In this document: positions 1 through 7,707 of the stretch, one piece after another | Numbering within the stretch: position 1 is the first letter of the stretch | How the letters are laid out: each line of letters starts with the position of its first letter | Assembly: GCF_004768545.1 (NCBI RefSeq) | Contig: NZ_CP038635.1 | Span: 1,054,001 to 1,118,000 of the forward strand | DNA: 64,000 nt | DNA from: Cupriavidus oxalaticus | Lineage (GTDB): Bacteria; Pseudomonadota; Gammaproteobacteria; Burkholderiales; Burkholderiaceae | Reading direction: 5' to 3' | The notes under the pieces: model-generated | The model's database searches: none | The model's input: only the letters and a program-made list of their open reading frames with translations | Told to the model about the DNA's origin: nothing | Made by a program: the position numbers and the translations under genes

Positions 1-332
1 GGCAGCTCGTGGCCACGGTGGGTTCGCCCGGCGGCTCACAGATCATCGAGTATGTGTCCAAGACGCTGGTCGGGATGCTGGACTGGAATATGGATCCGCA
101 GGCTGCGATCGGCATGGGTAACTTCGGCAGCCGCAATGGGCCTACTGAAGTGGAGAAGGGGCTGGTGTCGCCGGGGCTGGTGCAGGCGCTGCAGCAGCGC
201 GGGCATCAGGTTGCCGAGATTGAGATGACCAGCGGCACGCAGGCTATCGTGCGTCGGCAGGGGCCAGATGGGAAGGTCGTTTGGGCGGGTGGGGCGGATC
301 CGCGGAGGGAGGGGGTGGCGGTGGGGGATTAA
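1..332 (+). CDS. ggt: gamma-glutamyltransferase, C-terminal fragment (5' end outside window)
   Basis: The reading frame is open from the window edge to a TAA and encodes the last part of a gamma-glutamyltranspeptidase small subunit. The family hydrolyses or transfers the gamma-glutamyl group of glutathione in the periplasm. The visible part has the conserved GSPGGSQIIEYV stretch near its start (oxyanion and substrate loop of the small subunit) and the usual C-terminal region with GNFGSRNGPTEVE and a closing VVWAGGADPRREG. The catalytic threonine and the whole large subunit lie upstream of the window. No operon partner is visible, because a long non-coding repeat block follows. Confidence 0.85.
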   Translation, partial: QLVATVGSPGGSQIIEYVSKTLVGMLDWNMDPQAAIGMGNFGSRNGPTEVEKGLVSPGLVQALQQRGHQVAEIEMTSGTQAIVRRQGPDGKVVWAGGADPRREGVAVGD

Positions 333-417
333 GGGGGCGGTTTTCAGCGTGCTATCGTGGTCGCTGTTGGTGACATGCTGTCGGCCGTTGAACCGCCTGG
401 TTCCGCCCTCCTGGGCG

Positions 418-450
418 GGTCACTTTTTGGCCGAGCGCCAAAAAGTAACC
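418..450. repeat. hairpin in left arm of the inverted repeat
   Basis: GGTcACTTTTTGGC (418-431), a five-base loop CGAGC, then GCCAAAAAGTaACC (437-450), giving a 14-bp stem with one mismatch. The same element recurs inverted at 998-1030. It resembles REP-like dispersed intergenic hairpins. With AT-rich stem ends it could also act as a transcription terminator downstream of ggt. Confidence 0.65.
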
Positions 451-997
451 AAAAAGCGCGTCGCCTGCGGCTGGCTGAGCCAATTTGGCGCTTCTGGCTA
501 TATGGGCGGCGTTGGTCTCAGTGAAGCGTGGTCGCGATGCCCGCCTGCTACGCCAGGTGAGTGAGTGTGGGTGCCTGACGAATCCCCACTTTTGAACTAT
601 CCCCAGGACGGGTGTAGGCCGCCTGCTCCCTGCGGTATCGCATCATCGCCTACGGCTGCGCTGCGCGCGGCTCAGTCTCGCGGGTGAGGTGTCCTGGCCC
701 GAACCCGCATCGCTGCGCTCGCTGGGCGGCGACGGCAATGGCCAGGGCGAGATCGGCGCTCTGCCACATTAGGGTCCGCGCGCAGCGCAGCCGAAGGCGT
801 CCCACCGATATGGCATGCAGCAGGTTGCCTACGCCCGGCATGGGGATCGTTCAATAGTCGATTAACGCCAGGCACTATCCCTAACTCACCTGGCGTTAGC
901 AGGCTCGAACGGCGACGAAGCCCAAACGGAAATCACCGCCGGCCGAACCACCCACGCCGCCAACTTGATAGCCAGCCGCTCAGGCGACGCGTTTTTT

Positions 998-1030
998 GGT
1001 TACTTTTTGGCGCTCGGCCAAAAAGTGACC
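998..1030. repeat. hairpin in right arm, inverted copy of 418-450
   Basis: GGTtACTTTTTGGC (998-1011), loop GCTCG, then GCCAAAAAGTgACC (1017-1030). This is the reverse-oriented partner of the 418-450 hairpin and lies just before the tandem array. It may terminate minus-strand transcripts running out of the kinase gene at 1262. Confidence 0.65.
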
Positions 1031-1057
1031 CGCCCAGGAGGGCGGAACCAGGCGGTT

Positions 1058-1229
1058 CAACGGCCGACAGCATGTCACCAACAGCGACAGCGACGCAGCA
1101 ACGGCCGATAACATGTCACCATCAGCGACAGCGACGCATCAACGGCCGACAGCATGTCACCAACAGCGACAGCGACGCAGCAACGGCCGATAACATGTCA
1201 CCATCAGCGACAACAGCGGTTCAACGGCT
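1058..1229. repeat. 41-bp tandem repeat, four copies in an A-B-A-B pattern
   Basis: Units start at 1058, 1099, 1140 and 1181, each exactly 41 bp, followed by a broken fifth start at 1222 (CAACGGCTAG). Units 1 and 3 (A type, with GACAGCATGTCACCAACAG) appear identical. Units 2 and 4 (B type, with GATAACATGTCACCATCAG) match each other except for the last part of unit 4, so the higher-order period is 82 bp. Each unit contains a GCATGTC or ACATGTC core and GCGACAGCGACGCA. The first unit overlaps the end of the right arm of the large palindrome, so the array may have grown from the edge of that element. There are no unique spacers between the copies. Confidence 0.9.
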
Positions 1230-1261
1230 AGCGACCAAGATGCCCGAGCATAACTATTTCC

Positions 1262-2338
1262 TTACCCCCCAGCCTTCCTCGCATACTCCCACCCCATCTC
1301 CGCCATCGGCCGCGCCCGCTTACCCGCATCCGTAGCCTGCGCCGACGAAGCCGTTCCATCCACCACGCGCTTCATGATCCCCTGCAGAATCCCGGCAATA
1401 CGGAACATGCTGAAGGCAAGATAGAAATTCCAGTCACCAGTGATCGCACGCCCGGTGCGCTGCTCGTACATGCGGCGATACGTCGCCTCGTCAGGAATCC
1501 CCAGCCCCGCATAGTCCAGCCCCGCAATCCCGCGGAACTGCCCCGGTGCGATATGCCAGCTCATGCAGTGGTAGCTGAAATCCGCCATCGGATGCCCCAG
1601 CGTGGACAGTTCCCAATCCAGCACCGCCAGCACGCGCGGCTCGGTGGGGTGGAACATCAGGTTGTCGAGCCGGTAGTCGCCATGCACGATCGACGTCAGG
1701 TCCGCGTCTTCCTGGGGAATATGCTGCGGCAGCCAGTCCATCAGCGCATCCATGGCCGGGATCGACTCGGTCTCCGACAGCTTGTATTGCTTGGTCCAGC
1801 GCTCGATCTGGCGCTGGAAGTAGTTGCCGGGCTTGCCGTAGTCCCCCAGCCCGATGGCGTTGTAGTCGACGGTATGCAGCGCGGCGATGACGCGATTCAT
1901 CTCGTCATAGATGGCACTGCGCTCGGCATTGTCCATGCCGGGCAACGACTGGTCCCACAGCACCCGGCCGGCGACGAATTCCATGATGTAGAAGGCCCGG
2001 CCAATTACCGATTCGTCTTCGCACAGCGCGTACATGCGCGCCACCGGCACGTCGGTGCCGGCGAGGGCGGCCATCACGCGGTATTCGCGCTCGATGGCAT
2101 GCGCTGACGGCAGCAGCTTGCTCTTGGGGCCGGGCTTGGCGCGCATCACATAGGTCTGGCCCGGCGTGACCAGCTTGAAGGTCGGGTTGGACTGTCCGCC
2201 CTTGAATTGCTCGACGGTCAGCGGGCCGGCAAAGCCCTCCACGTGCTGGCGCATCCAGGCTTCCAGCGCGCCGGTGTCGAAGCGTTGCTGGTCTGCCACC
2301 GGGCGCGTGCCCTCGAAGTGCGATACGTTGCTCGTCAT
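1262..2338 (-). CDS. APH-like phosphotransferase family protein (ACAD10/11 kinase-domain type)
   Basis: 358 aa aminoglycoside-phosphotransferase-fold kinase. The Brenner-type catalytic motif HGDYRLDN is at about residues 219-226 and the metal-binding DWE at 241-243, with a GRAFYIMEFVAG hinge near 113-124. This subfamily resembles the kinase domain of ACAD10/11 and the LvaA protein of levulinate catabolism, which phosphorylate 4-hydroxyacyl-CoA. It is not a likely antibiotic-resistance enzyme. The ATG at 2338 is preferred because a GGAGA ribosome site lies just upstream; the longer open frame to 2656 runs inside the neighbouring gene. It is the last gene of a minus-strand acyl-CoA operon, 50 bp after the histidine phosphatase. 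The substrate is inferred from context only. Confidence 0.85.
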   Translation of the reverse strand: MTSNVSHFEGTRPVADQQRFDTGALEAWMRQHVEGFAGPLTVEQFKGGQSNPTFKLVTPGQTYVMRAKPGPKSKLLPSAHAIEREYRVMAALAGTDVPVARMYALCEDESVIGRAFYIMEFVAGRVLWDQSLPGMDNAERSAIYDEMNRVIAALHTVDYNAIGLGDYGKPGNYFQRQIERWTKQYKLSETESIPAMDALMDWLPQHIPQEDADLTSIVHGDYRLDNLMFHPTEPRVLAVLDWELSTLGHPMADFSYHCMSWHIAPGQFRGIAGLDYAGLGIPDEATYRRMYEQRTGRAITGDWNFYLAFSMFRIAGILQGIMKRVVDGTASSAQATDAGKRARPMAEMGWEYARKAGG

Positions 2339-2388
2339 GCTGTCTCCGTTGGTTTTCTGTTCGGGTTCGGTTGGATGGCTGGGGTGAC

Positions 2389-3114
2389 TCAGGCGGCCGG
2401 CTGGCGTCCGCGCAAATACTGGTGCAGCAGCACTTCCATGGTGGTGTGGCGCGAGCCGCTGTGGACGGGCGTGGGCGGCGAGTAGTTGGTCATGCGGACC
2501 ACCCAGTCGAGCGGGCCGTCGCCCATGTCGAGCACATTGATGCAGCCCGCCGTCTGCAGCAGCGAGCCGAACAGCACGCGCCGCCCGCAGGTGATGGCCT
2601 GCGACAGGATGGCGCGGTTGGTGCCGCCGTGCAGCACCATCAGCACGGTATCCCATTCCGGGTCTTCGCGCAGGCGATCCAGCCCGGGCAGCACGCGGTC
2701 GAGAAAGGCGCCGATGGTCTCGCCGTTGAGGAAGCGCTTGTCTTCCGGCACCTCGCCTTCGAAGGCGCCGACGAAGGCGTCGCGCAGGTCGGCGTCGGCG
2801 ATCGCGGACAGATCGCCGCCGCGGATCTCCTGGAATTCGGGCCAGACTTCGGGCACCACGCCGTCCATGTCGGGCAGTTCGGCCAGCACGCGCTCGGCGG
2901 TCTCCACGGTGCGCGGCAGGCCGCTGACGATGACGCGGTCGAAGCGGATCTGCTCCGCGGCAAAGGCGCGTCCGGCGGCCGTGGCCTGCATGCGGCCGGT
3001 TTCGTTGAGCGGCACCATCTCCGGCAGGGCAGGGCGCCCGGCTTCATCGAAATACGAGACGGCACCGTGCCGCATCAGGTAGATGCGGCGACGCGAGGAC
3101 GGCGGCAATTCCAT
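2389..3114 (-). CDS. histidine phosphatase family protein (phosphoglycerate mutase-like)
   Basis: 241 aa member of the histidine phosphatase superfamily. The phosphate-accepting RHG motif is at about residues 15-17 (YLMRHGAVSY), and the second catalytic histidine is probably the one in VLHGGTNRAIL in the C-terminal half. The ATG at 3114 follows an AAGGAGA ribosome site, so the longer frame upstream is not used. It lies 82 bp after the enoyl-CoA hydratase gene and 50 bp before the APH-like kinase gene on the same strand. A phosphatase paired with a kinase in an acyl-CoA operon is unusual; the actual substrate cannot be told from sequence. Confidence 0.85.
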   Translation of the reverse strand: MELPPSSRRRIYLMRHGAVSYFDEAGRPALPEMVPLNETGRMQATAAGRAFAAEQIRFDRVIVSGLPRTVETAERVLAELPDMDGVVPEVWPEFQEIRGGDLSAIADADLRDAFVGAFEGEVPEDKRFLNGETIGAFLDRVLPGLDRLREDPEWDTVLMVLHGGTNRAILSQAITCGRRVLFGSLLQTAGCINVLDMGDGPLDWVVRMTNYSPPTPVHSGSRHTTMEVLLHQYLRGRQPAA

Positions 3115-3196
3115 GCGTTGTCTCCTTGTGTTGTAGCTGGCCTGCCCGTCTGCCGCGGGATTGCCATGAAGACGGGCAGCCGCCCGTCCGGGTCCG

Positions 3197-3976
3197 TCAG
3201 CGGTACTGCGGCTTGCGCTTTTCAAGGAAGGCGCTGATGCCTTCGCCGCCATCCGGGTGATGCAGCGCGGCTACAAAATTGTCGCGCTCGGCCAGCAAGT
3301 GTTCGTCGAGCGAAGCCGTGGCCGCATAGTTGATCAGGCCCTTGATGCGGCCGACCGCATGCGGCGATTGCCTGGCCAGCCCTGCGGCAAGGCGCAGCGA
3401 CTCGGCCAGCGCCTCGCCCGGCGGCGTGACGCGGTTGACGAGACCGAACTGGGCCAGCCGCTCGCCGCTGACGGGCTTGCCTTCCATCATCATCTCGCTG
3501 GCGAGCTGGCGCGGCAGGGCGCGCGCCAGTTCGTACGAGCCGCCGCCGTCGGGCGTGAGGCCGACCGAGACGTAGGCCATCACGAACTTGGCGTCGCTGG
3601 CCGCGACCACGAAGTCGCACGCCAGCACCAGCGACAGGCCCGCGCCCGCGGCCGCGCCTTCCACCGCCGCGATGATCGGCTTGGGAAAGGCGTGCAGCGA
3701 GCGGATAAAGCCGTTCAGCACCTCGATGCTGGCGGCCTGCACCTCGGGCGGCTGGCTGCGGTTGCCCAGCAGCCGGTTCAGGTTGCCGCCGGCGCAGAAC
3801 ATGCCGTCGGCGCCGGTGAAGATCACCGCGCGGATCGTATCGTCGGCGGCGGCCGCGTCCAGCGCCGCCTTGGAGCCCGCATAAATGTCCGGGTGCAGCG
3901 CGTTGCGCGCCTCCGGGTTCGAGATGGTCAGGACCAGCGTCGAGTCGACGCGTTCGGATAGCAGTTGTGCGGGCAT
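3197..3976 (-). CDS. enoyl-CoA hydratase/isomerase family protein, possibly the alternative oxepin-CoA hydrolase type
   Basis: 259 aa crotonase-fold protein. The oxyanion-hole segments are visible as MFCAGGNLNRLL (about residues 60-71) and VEGAAAGAGLSLVLACDF (about 104-121), and the second catalytic region reads GLTPDGGGSYELARALPR. PDGGG, with Asp where classical hydratases have Glu, is typical of isomerase-like and phenylacetate-pathway members. Its resemblance to proteins often named 'oxepin-CoA hydrolase, alternative type' is from memory. It is 48 bp downstream of the hydroxyacyl-CoA dehydrogenase, which fits a beta-oxidation or phenylacetate role. Confidence 0.85.
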   Translation of the reverse strand: MPAQLLSERVDSTLVLTISNPEARNALHPDIYAGSKAALDAAAADDTIRAVIFTGADGMFCAGGNLNRLLGNRSQPPEVQAASIEVLNGFIRSLHAFPKPIIAAVEGAAAGAGLSLVLACDFVVAASDAKFVMAYVSVGLTPDGGGSYELARALPRQLASEMMMEGKPVSGERLAQFGLVNRVTPPGEALAESLRLAAGLARQSPHAVGRIKGLINYAATASLDEHLLAERDNFVAALHHPDGGEGISAFLEKRKPQYR

Positions 3977-4024
3977 GGGGGCGGACTCTGGAAAACCGGG
4001 CTCTTAAAACGATAAGGAACGGGC

Positions 4025-5548
4025 TTACTGCTCTTCGGCCAGCAGCGACAGGCCGAGGCCGGCACGGCGCCACAGCCACGGGCTCGGGCGGTAACGCATG
4101 TCGCCGGTCAGCGCTTCCATGTTGCGCAGCGTCTCGAGCACCAGTTGCGGGCCGACCGCGTCGCCCAGGGCCAGCGGGCCCTTCGGGTAGCCGAGGCCGA
4201 GGTTCACGGCAAGGTCGATGTCCGCCGGCGTGGCGATGCGCTGCTGCGCGATATCGCTGGCGATATTGATGATGCAGCAGAGCACGCGCTGGGCAACAAA
4301 GCCGGCAGAATCGCGGATCAGCGTGACCGGCACGCCGTCGCTGCCAAAAAGGCCATGCGCGGCGTCACGCGCGGCGGCGCTGGTGGCGGGCGTGGTCATC
4401 AGCGTGCGGCGCTTGGTGGCCTCGAACGGCAGCAGCGTGTCGATGGCGACGGTGCGGGCCGGGTCCAGGCCCTGCTGCAGCGCGCTGGTGGTGGCATCCA
4501 GGCCCAGCGGCGTGACGATGATCAGCGCGTCGGCCGACGGCTTGTTGCCGCCTTCCGGGGTCACGCCCAGCGCGCCCAGCAGCTTGGTCACCATGGCGTG
4601 GCCGCGCTCGCTGTCATGGCTGACCCAGACGCTCGACGGGCGCGCGCCCGGCACAGCGGCGGCCGCCGGCACCTGCTTCTGGCCATCGGCGTAGCGGTAG
4701 AAGCCGGCGCCGGCCTTGCGGCCGATCAGCCCGCCGACCGCGCGGATCGCGGTGATCGGCGACGGACGGTAGCGCGGCTCCTGGTAGAACTGGTTGTAGA
4801 TCGACTCCATCACCGGGTGCGACACGTCCAGCCCGGTCAGGTCCATCAGCTCGAAGGGGCCCATGCGGAAGCCGGCCTGCTCGCGCATGATGTTGTCGAT
4901 GTCGGCAAACTCGGCCACGCCTTCCTGCGCGACCTTCAGGCCTTCGATGTTCATGCCGCGGCCGGCATGGTTGACGATGAAGCCCGGCATGTCCTTGCAG
5001 CGCACCGGCGTATGGCCCATGCGGCGCGACAGCGCCATCAGCGCGTCGCCCACCGCGGGGTCGCCCGACAGGCCGTCGATGACTTCGACCACCTTCATCA
5101 GCGGCACCGGGTTGAAGAAGTGGTAGCCGGCGATGCGGCCCGGGTGCTTCGCGCCGACGGCAATCGCGGTGATCGACAGCGACGAGGTGTTAGAGGCGAT
5201 GATGGCGTCCTCGCGCAGGATCGCTTCCAGCCTGGCGATCAGGTCGCGCTTGACTTCGAGCTTCTCGACAATGGCTTCCAGCACCATGTCGCAGCCGGCC
5301 AGGTCTTCCAGCGCGCCGCAGGGCTTGACGCGGGCCAGCGTGGCCTGGGCGTCGGCGGCGCTGATCTTGCCCTTGTCGGCGAGCTTGGCCAGCGTGTCCT
5401 GCAGGTACTGGCGGGCGGCGGCCACAGCTTGCGGGTTGGCGTCGTACAGGTTCACGGTCAGGCCAGCCTGGGCGGCGATCTGCGCAATGCCGCGTCCCAT
5501 GGCGCCGGTGCCGACGACACCCAGCGTGTCGATGGTGAAAGTGCTCAT
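4025..5548 (-). CDS. paaH: 3-hydroxyacyl-CoA dehydrogenase, PaaH/PaaC type
   Basis: 507 aa, the usual length for the two-module PaaH subgroup: an N-terminal Rossmann NAD-binding domain (GVVGTGAMGRGIAQ at about 9-22), the HAD family active-site region (SNTSSLSIT and GYHFFNPVPLMKVVEV), and a duplicated C-terminal helical domain with a second GFVAQRVL segment. It oxidises 3-hydroxyacyl-CoA, for example 3-hydroxyadipyl-CoA in phenylacetate degradation. The ATG at 5548 was chosen; an adjacent in-frame ATG at 5551 is equally possible because only a weak GGGA site precedes both. It is the first gene of the minus-strand operon and diverges from a GST gene. Confidence 0.9.
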   Translation of the reverse strand: MSTFTIDTLGVVGTGAMGRGIAQIAAQAGLTVNLYDANPQAVAAARQYLQDTLAKLADKGKISAADAQATLARVKPCGALEDLAGCDMVLEAIVEKLEVKRDLIARLEAILREDAIIASNTSSLSITAIAVGAKHPGRIAGYHFFNPVPLMKVVEVIDGLSGDPAVGDALMALSRRMGHTPVRCKDMPGFIVNHAGRGMNIEGLKVAQEGVAEFADIDNIMREQAGFRMGPFELMDLTGLDVSHPVMESIYNQFYQEPRYRPSPITAIRAVGGLIGRKAGAGFYRYADGQKQVPAAAAVPGARPSSVWVSHDSERGHAMVTKLLGALGVTPEGGNKPSADALIIVTPLGLDATTSALQQGLDPARTVAIDTLLPFEATKRRTLMTTPATSAAARDAAHGLFGSDGVPVTLIRDSAGFVAQRVLCCIINIASDIAQQRIATPADIDLAVNLGLGYPKGPLALGDAVGPQLVLETLRNMEALTGDMRYRPSPWLWRRAGLGLSLLAEEQ

Positions 5549-5574
5549 CATTCGTCCCAAAAGTTGTGGTTAAA

Positions 5575-5592
5575 TTAGCACGATCGTACGTT
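5575..5592. promoter_or_regulatory. candidate operator dyad between paaH-like gene and GST
   Basis: An ACGATCGT palindrome (5580-5587) extended outward by G..C with one mismatch, in the 187-bp divergent intergenic region. Its position 27-44 bp upstream of the dehydrogenase start fits a repressor site for the acyl-CoA operon. TetR-type regulators control such operons in beta-proteobacteria. No specific regulator can be assigned. Confidence 0.35.
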
Positions 5593-5735
5593 TTTTGCAT
5601 CTTTCCGAACAGACCGGAAGGGCAGGCGGCGTGCGCTGATCGGCCAGGCCGGACACGGCAGGCTACGGATGGTCCACAATCCCCCTCAGACCCGTGCTCG
5701 CGCGGGCGATCATTCCAACAATGGAGAGAGACGAC

Positions 5736-6377
5736 ATGCTGAAGCTCTGCGGTTTTGCCGCCAGCAACTACTACAACAAAGTGAAGCTGGCGCTGCTGGA
5801 AAAGAACGTGCCGTTCGAAGAGGTGCTCGCCTGGATCGGCGAGACCGACCCGGCTGCTTCGCCCGCAGGCAAGGTGCCCTACATGATCACCGAATCCGGC
5901 TCGCTGTGCGAGTCGGAAGTCATCGTCGAATACCTGGAGGCGGCTTTCCCGCAGACGCCGCTGCTGCCGAAGGACCCGCTGCAGGCCGGCAAGGTGCGCG
6001 AGATCGTCACCTTCCTGGAGCTGTACCTGGAGCTGACGGCGCGCGAGCTGTATCCGGAAGCGTTCTTCGGCGGCAAGGTCAGCGACAACGTCAAGGAGCG
6101 CCAGCACAAGCTGCTGACGCGCTATATCCCGGCGTTTGCCAGGCTGGCGAAATTCTCGCCGTATATCGCGGGCGAGAGCTTCACGCTGGCCGATTGCGCG
6201 GCGGCGGTGCACCTGCCGCTGGTGTCGTCGTGCACCAAGATCATCTATGGCACGGACATGCTGGCTGACCTGCCGGTCAAGGATTACCTGAAGACGCTGT
6301 CGCAGCGCGAGTCGGTGCAGAAGGTCAATGCGGACCGGAAGGCGAATACGGAACTGATGATGAGCCGGAGCAAGTAA
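5736..6377 (+). CDS. glutathione S-transferase family protein
   Basis: 213 aa with an N-terminal thioredoxin-like domain (LCGFAASNYYNKVKLALLEKNV, then the cis-proline loop AGKVPYM at about 48-54 and the gamma-glutamyl site SLCESEVIVEYLE at about 59-71) and an all-helical C-terminal domain. Cytosolic glutathione conjugation or a related thiol reaction is expected; the substrate is unknown. The ATG at 5736 follows GGAGAG, and the longer upstream frame has no ribosome site. It is a single gene, divergent from the acyl-CoA operon and followed by a bidirectional terminator. Confidence 0.88.
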   Translation: MLKLCGFAASNYYNKVKLALLEKNVPFEEVLAWIGETDPAASPAGKVPYMITESGSLCESEVIVEYLEAAFPQTPLLPKDPLQAGKVREIVTFLELYLELTARELYPEAFFGGKVSDNVKERQHKLLTRYIPAFARLAKFSPYIAGESFTLADCAAAVHLPLVSSCTKIIYGTDMLADLPVKDYLKTLSQRESVQKVNADRKANTELMMSRSK

Positions 6378-6403
6378 GCGTCGGCGCATCCTCGCGACAA
6401 AGC

Positions 6404-6440
6404 AAAACGCCCGCGATGACATCGTGGGCGTTTATGTTTT
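6404..6440. terminator. bidirectional terminator between GST and aminotransferase genes
   Basis: AAAACGCCCGCGATG pairs with CATCGTGGGCGTTTA around a short loop (13-bp stem with one G-U), with A-rich and T-rich flanks on both sides. It sits between two convergent genes, as expected for a shared rho-independent terminator. Confidence 0.85.
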
Positions 6441-6463
6441 GGGGGCAGGGTCCGCGGGCCTGC

Positions 6464-7636
6464 TCAGAGCCTGGCGAGCCGTTCCAGCGCCAGCGCCAGC
6501 GTCTCTTCCTTCTTGGCAAAACAGAATCGCACCACGCCCGACTCGCGCGGCTGCGTATAGAACGCCGACACCGGAATCGCCGCCACGCCGATCTCGCGCG
6601 TCAGCCACATGGCGAAGTCCGCCTCGCTCAGGTCGGAAATGGCCGAGTAGTCGACGCACTGGAAGTAGGTGCCATCCGAGGGCAGCAGCTTGAAGCGCGA
6701 ACCGGCCAGTCCCGCCCGGAAGAAATCGCGCTTGGCCTGGTAGAAGGCCGACAGCTCCAGGTACGGCGCGGGATCGGCCATATAGTCGGCCAGGCCATGC
6801 TGCACCGGCGTATTGACGGTGAAGACGTTGAACTGGTGCACCTTGCGGAACTCGGCCATCAGCGCGGCCGGCGCGGCCACGTAGCCGACCTTCCAGCCCG
6901 TCACGTGATAAGTCTTGCCAAAGCTCGAGATCACGAAGCTGCGCCGCGCCAGCTCGGGATGGCGCGAGACCGATTCATGCCGCTGGCCGTCGTAGACCAT
7001 GTGCTCGTAAACCTCGTCGGAGAGCAGCAGGATGTCGGTGCCGGCCAGGATCTGCGCCAGCTTGTCCATGTCGCCCGCGCGCCAGATCGTGCCGGTGGGG
7101 TTGTGCGGCGTGTTGATGAGGATCATGCGCGTGCGCGGCGTGATCGCGGCGGCGAGCTTGTCGAAGGGCACGCGGAACTCGGGCGCCTCCAGCGTGACCG
7201 GCACGGCGGTGGCGCCGGCCAGTTCGATCGCGGGCAGGTAGCTGTCGTAGCAGGGCTCGAGCACGATCACTTCGTCGCCCGGGTGCACGGCGCACAGGAT
7301 CGCGGTCAGGATGCCCTGCGTGGCGCCGGCGGTGACGGTGATTTCCGACTCCCAGCTGTACTGGTGGCCGTACAGCGCGGCGATCTTGTCGGCGATGGCC
7401 TGGCGCAGGCGCGGCACGCCCGCCATCGGCGGGTACTGGTTATGACCGGCGCGCATGGCCCCTGCGACGGCATCGACGATCTTCGGGTCGCAATCGAAAT
7501 CCGGGAAACCCTGGCCCAGGTTGACGGCGTTCTTCTCGATGGCCAGGGCCGACATCACGGTAAAGATGGTGGTGCCGACGCCGGGCAGGCGCGAGGGTGG
7601 CGGGGTCAGCGGGGGGAGCGTGGTGTCTGCGGACAT
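6464..7636 (-). CDS. pyridoxal-phosphate aminotransferase, methionine aminotransferase (YbdL)-like
   Basis: 390 aa class I/II fold-type I aminotransferase. Visible are the N-terminal substrate loop (NLGQGFPDFDCDP), the cofactor-site segments GATQGILTAI and NTPHNPTG, SDEVYEHMVYDG, and the PLP lysine in SSFGKTYHVTGWKVGY, with a closing RFCFAKKEETL arginine region. The pattern fits the methionine/kynurenine aminotransferase group, which transaminates methionine and aromatic amino acids. The ATG at 7636 starts the recognisable N-terminus. The upstream frame continues into non-homologous sequence. Confidence 0.88.
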   Translation of the reverse strand: MSADTTLPPLTPPPSRLPGVGTTIFTVMSALAIEKNAVNLGQGFPDFDCDPKIVDAVAGAMRAGHNQYPPMAGVPRLRQAIADKIAALYGHQYSWESEITVTAGATQGILTAILCAVHPGDEVIVLEPCYDSYLPAIELAGATAVPVTLEAPEFRVPFDKLAAAITPRTRMILINTPHNPTGTIWRAGDMDKLAQILAGTDILLLSDEVYEHMVYDGQRHESVSRHPELARRSFVISSFGKTYHVTGWKVGYVAAPAALMAEFRKVHQFNVFTVNTPVQHGLADYMADPAPYLELSAFYQAKRDFFRAGLAGSRFKLLPSDGTYFQCVDYSAISDLSEADFAMWLTREIGVAAIPVSAFYTQPRESGVVRFCFAKKEETLALALERLARL

Positions 7637-7707
7637 GTTGCGGGCGTATCGATGCGGTAAGGGGAGGGCGCGCGTGCCGGACCGGCCGCGCGCGCGATCC
7701 GGCAATT

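Larger units (their letters stand above)
361..1090. repeat. large imperfect inverted repeat (arms about 361-640 and 820-1090)
   Basis: The left arm read forward matches the reverse complement of the right arm. The best part, about 369-475 against 975-1080, is nearly identical and includes GGTGACATGCTGTCGGCC and TTCCGCCCTCCTGGGCGGGT. Matching continues less well inwards: CTACGCCAGGTGAGT near 550 against CTCACCTGGCGTTAG near 885, and GGCTGCGCTGCGCGCGG near 655 against its complement near 778. The arms look like two divergent copies of one roughly 280-bp dispersed element in opposite orientation around a centre near 730. No transposase or target-site duplication is evident. Confidence 0.75.
333..1261. 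other. 929-bp non-coding block made of inverted and tandem repeats
   Basis: No credible gene lies between the ggt stop and the convergent kinase gene. The open frames here are short, carry no recognisable domain, and either run through repeats or are mirror images of each other. The block holds a roughly 700-bp imperfect palindrome (about 361-1090), two copies of a strong hairpin, and a four-copy 41-bp tandem array. These are given as separate entries. Confidence 0.7.

Noticed and set aside
1058..1229. Possible CRISPR array
   Set aside because: The 41-bp units are directly abutting with no unique spacers, and no cas genes are present, so it is a simple tandem repeat.
1072..1335. 87-codon open frame through the 41-bp array
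   Set aside because: The repeat unit is not a multiple of three, so copies are read in different frames. There is no ribosome site, and the end overlaps the kinase gene on the other strand.
1262..2338. Aminoglycoside resistance gene
   Set aside because: The APH fold is present, but the sequence resembles the acyl-CoA-linked ACAD10/11 and LvaA-type kinases, and it sits in a beta-oxidation operon.
4145..5578. 477-codon plus-strand open frame opposite the hydroxyacyl-CoA dehydrogenase
   Set aside because: Shadow of a well-recognised enzyme gene; no ribosome site and low-complexity composition.
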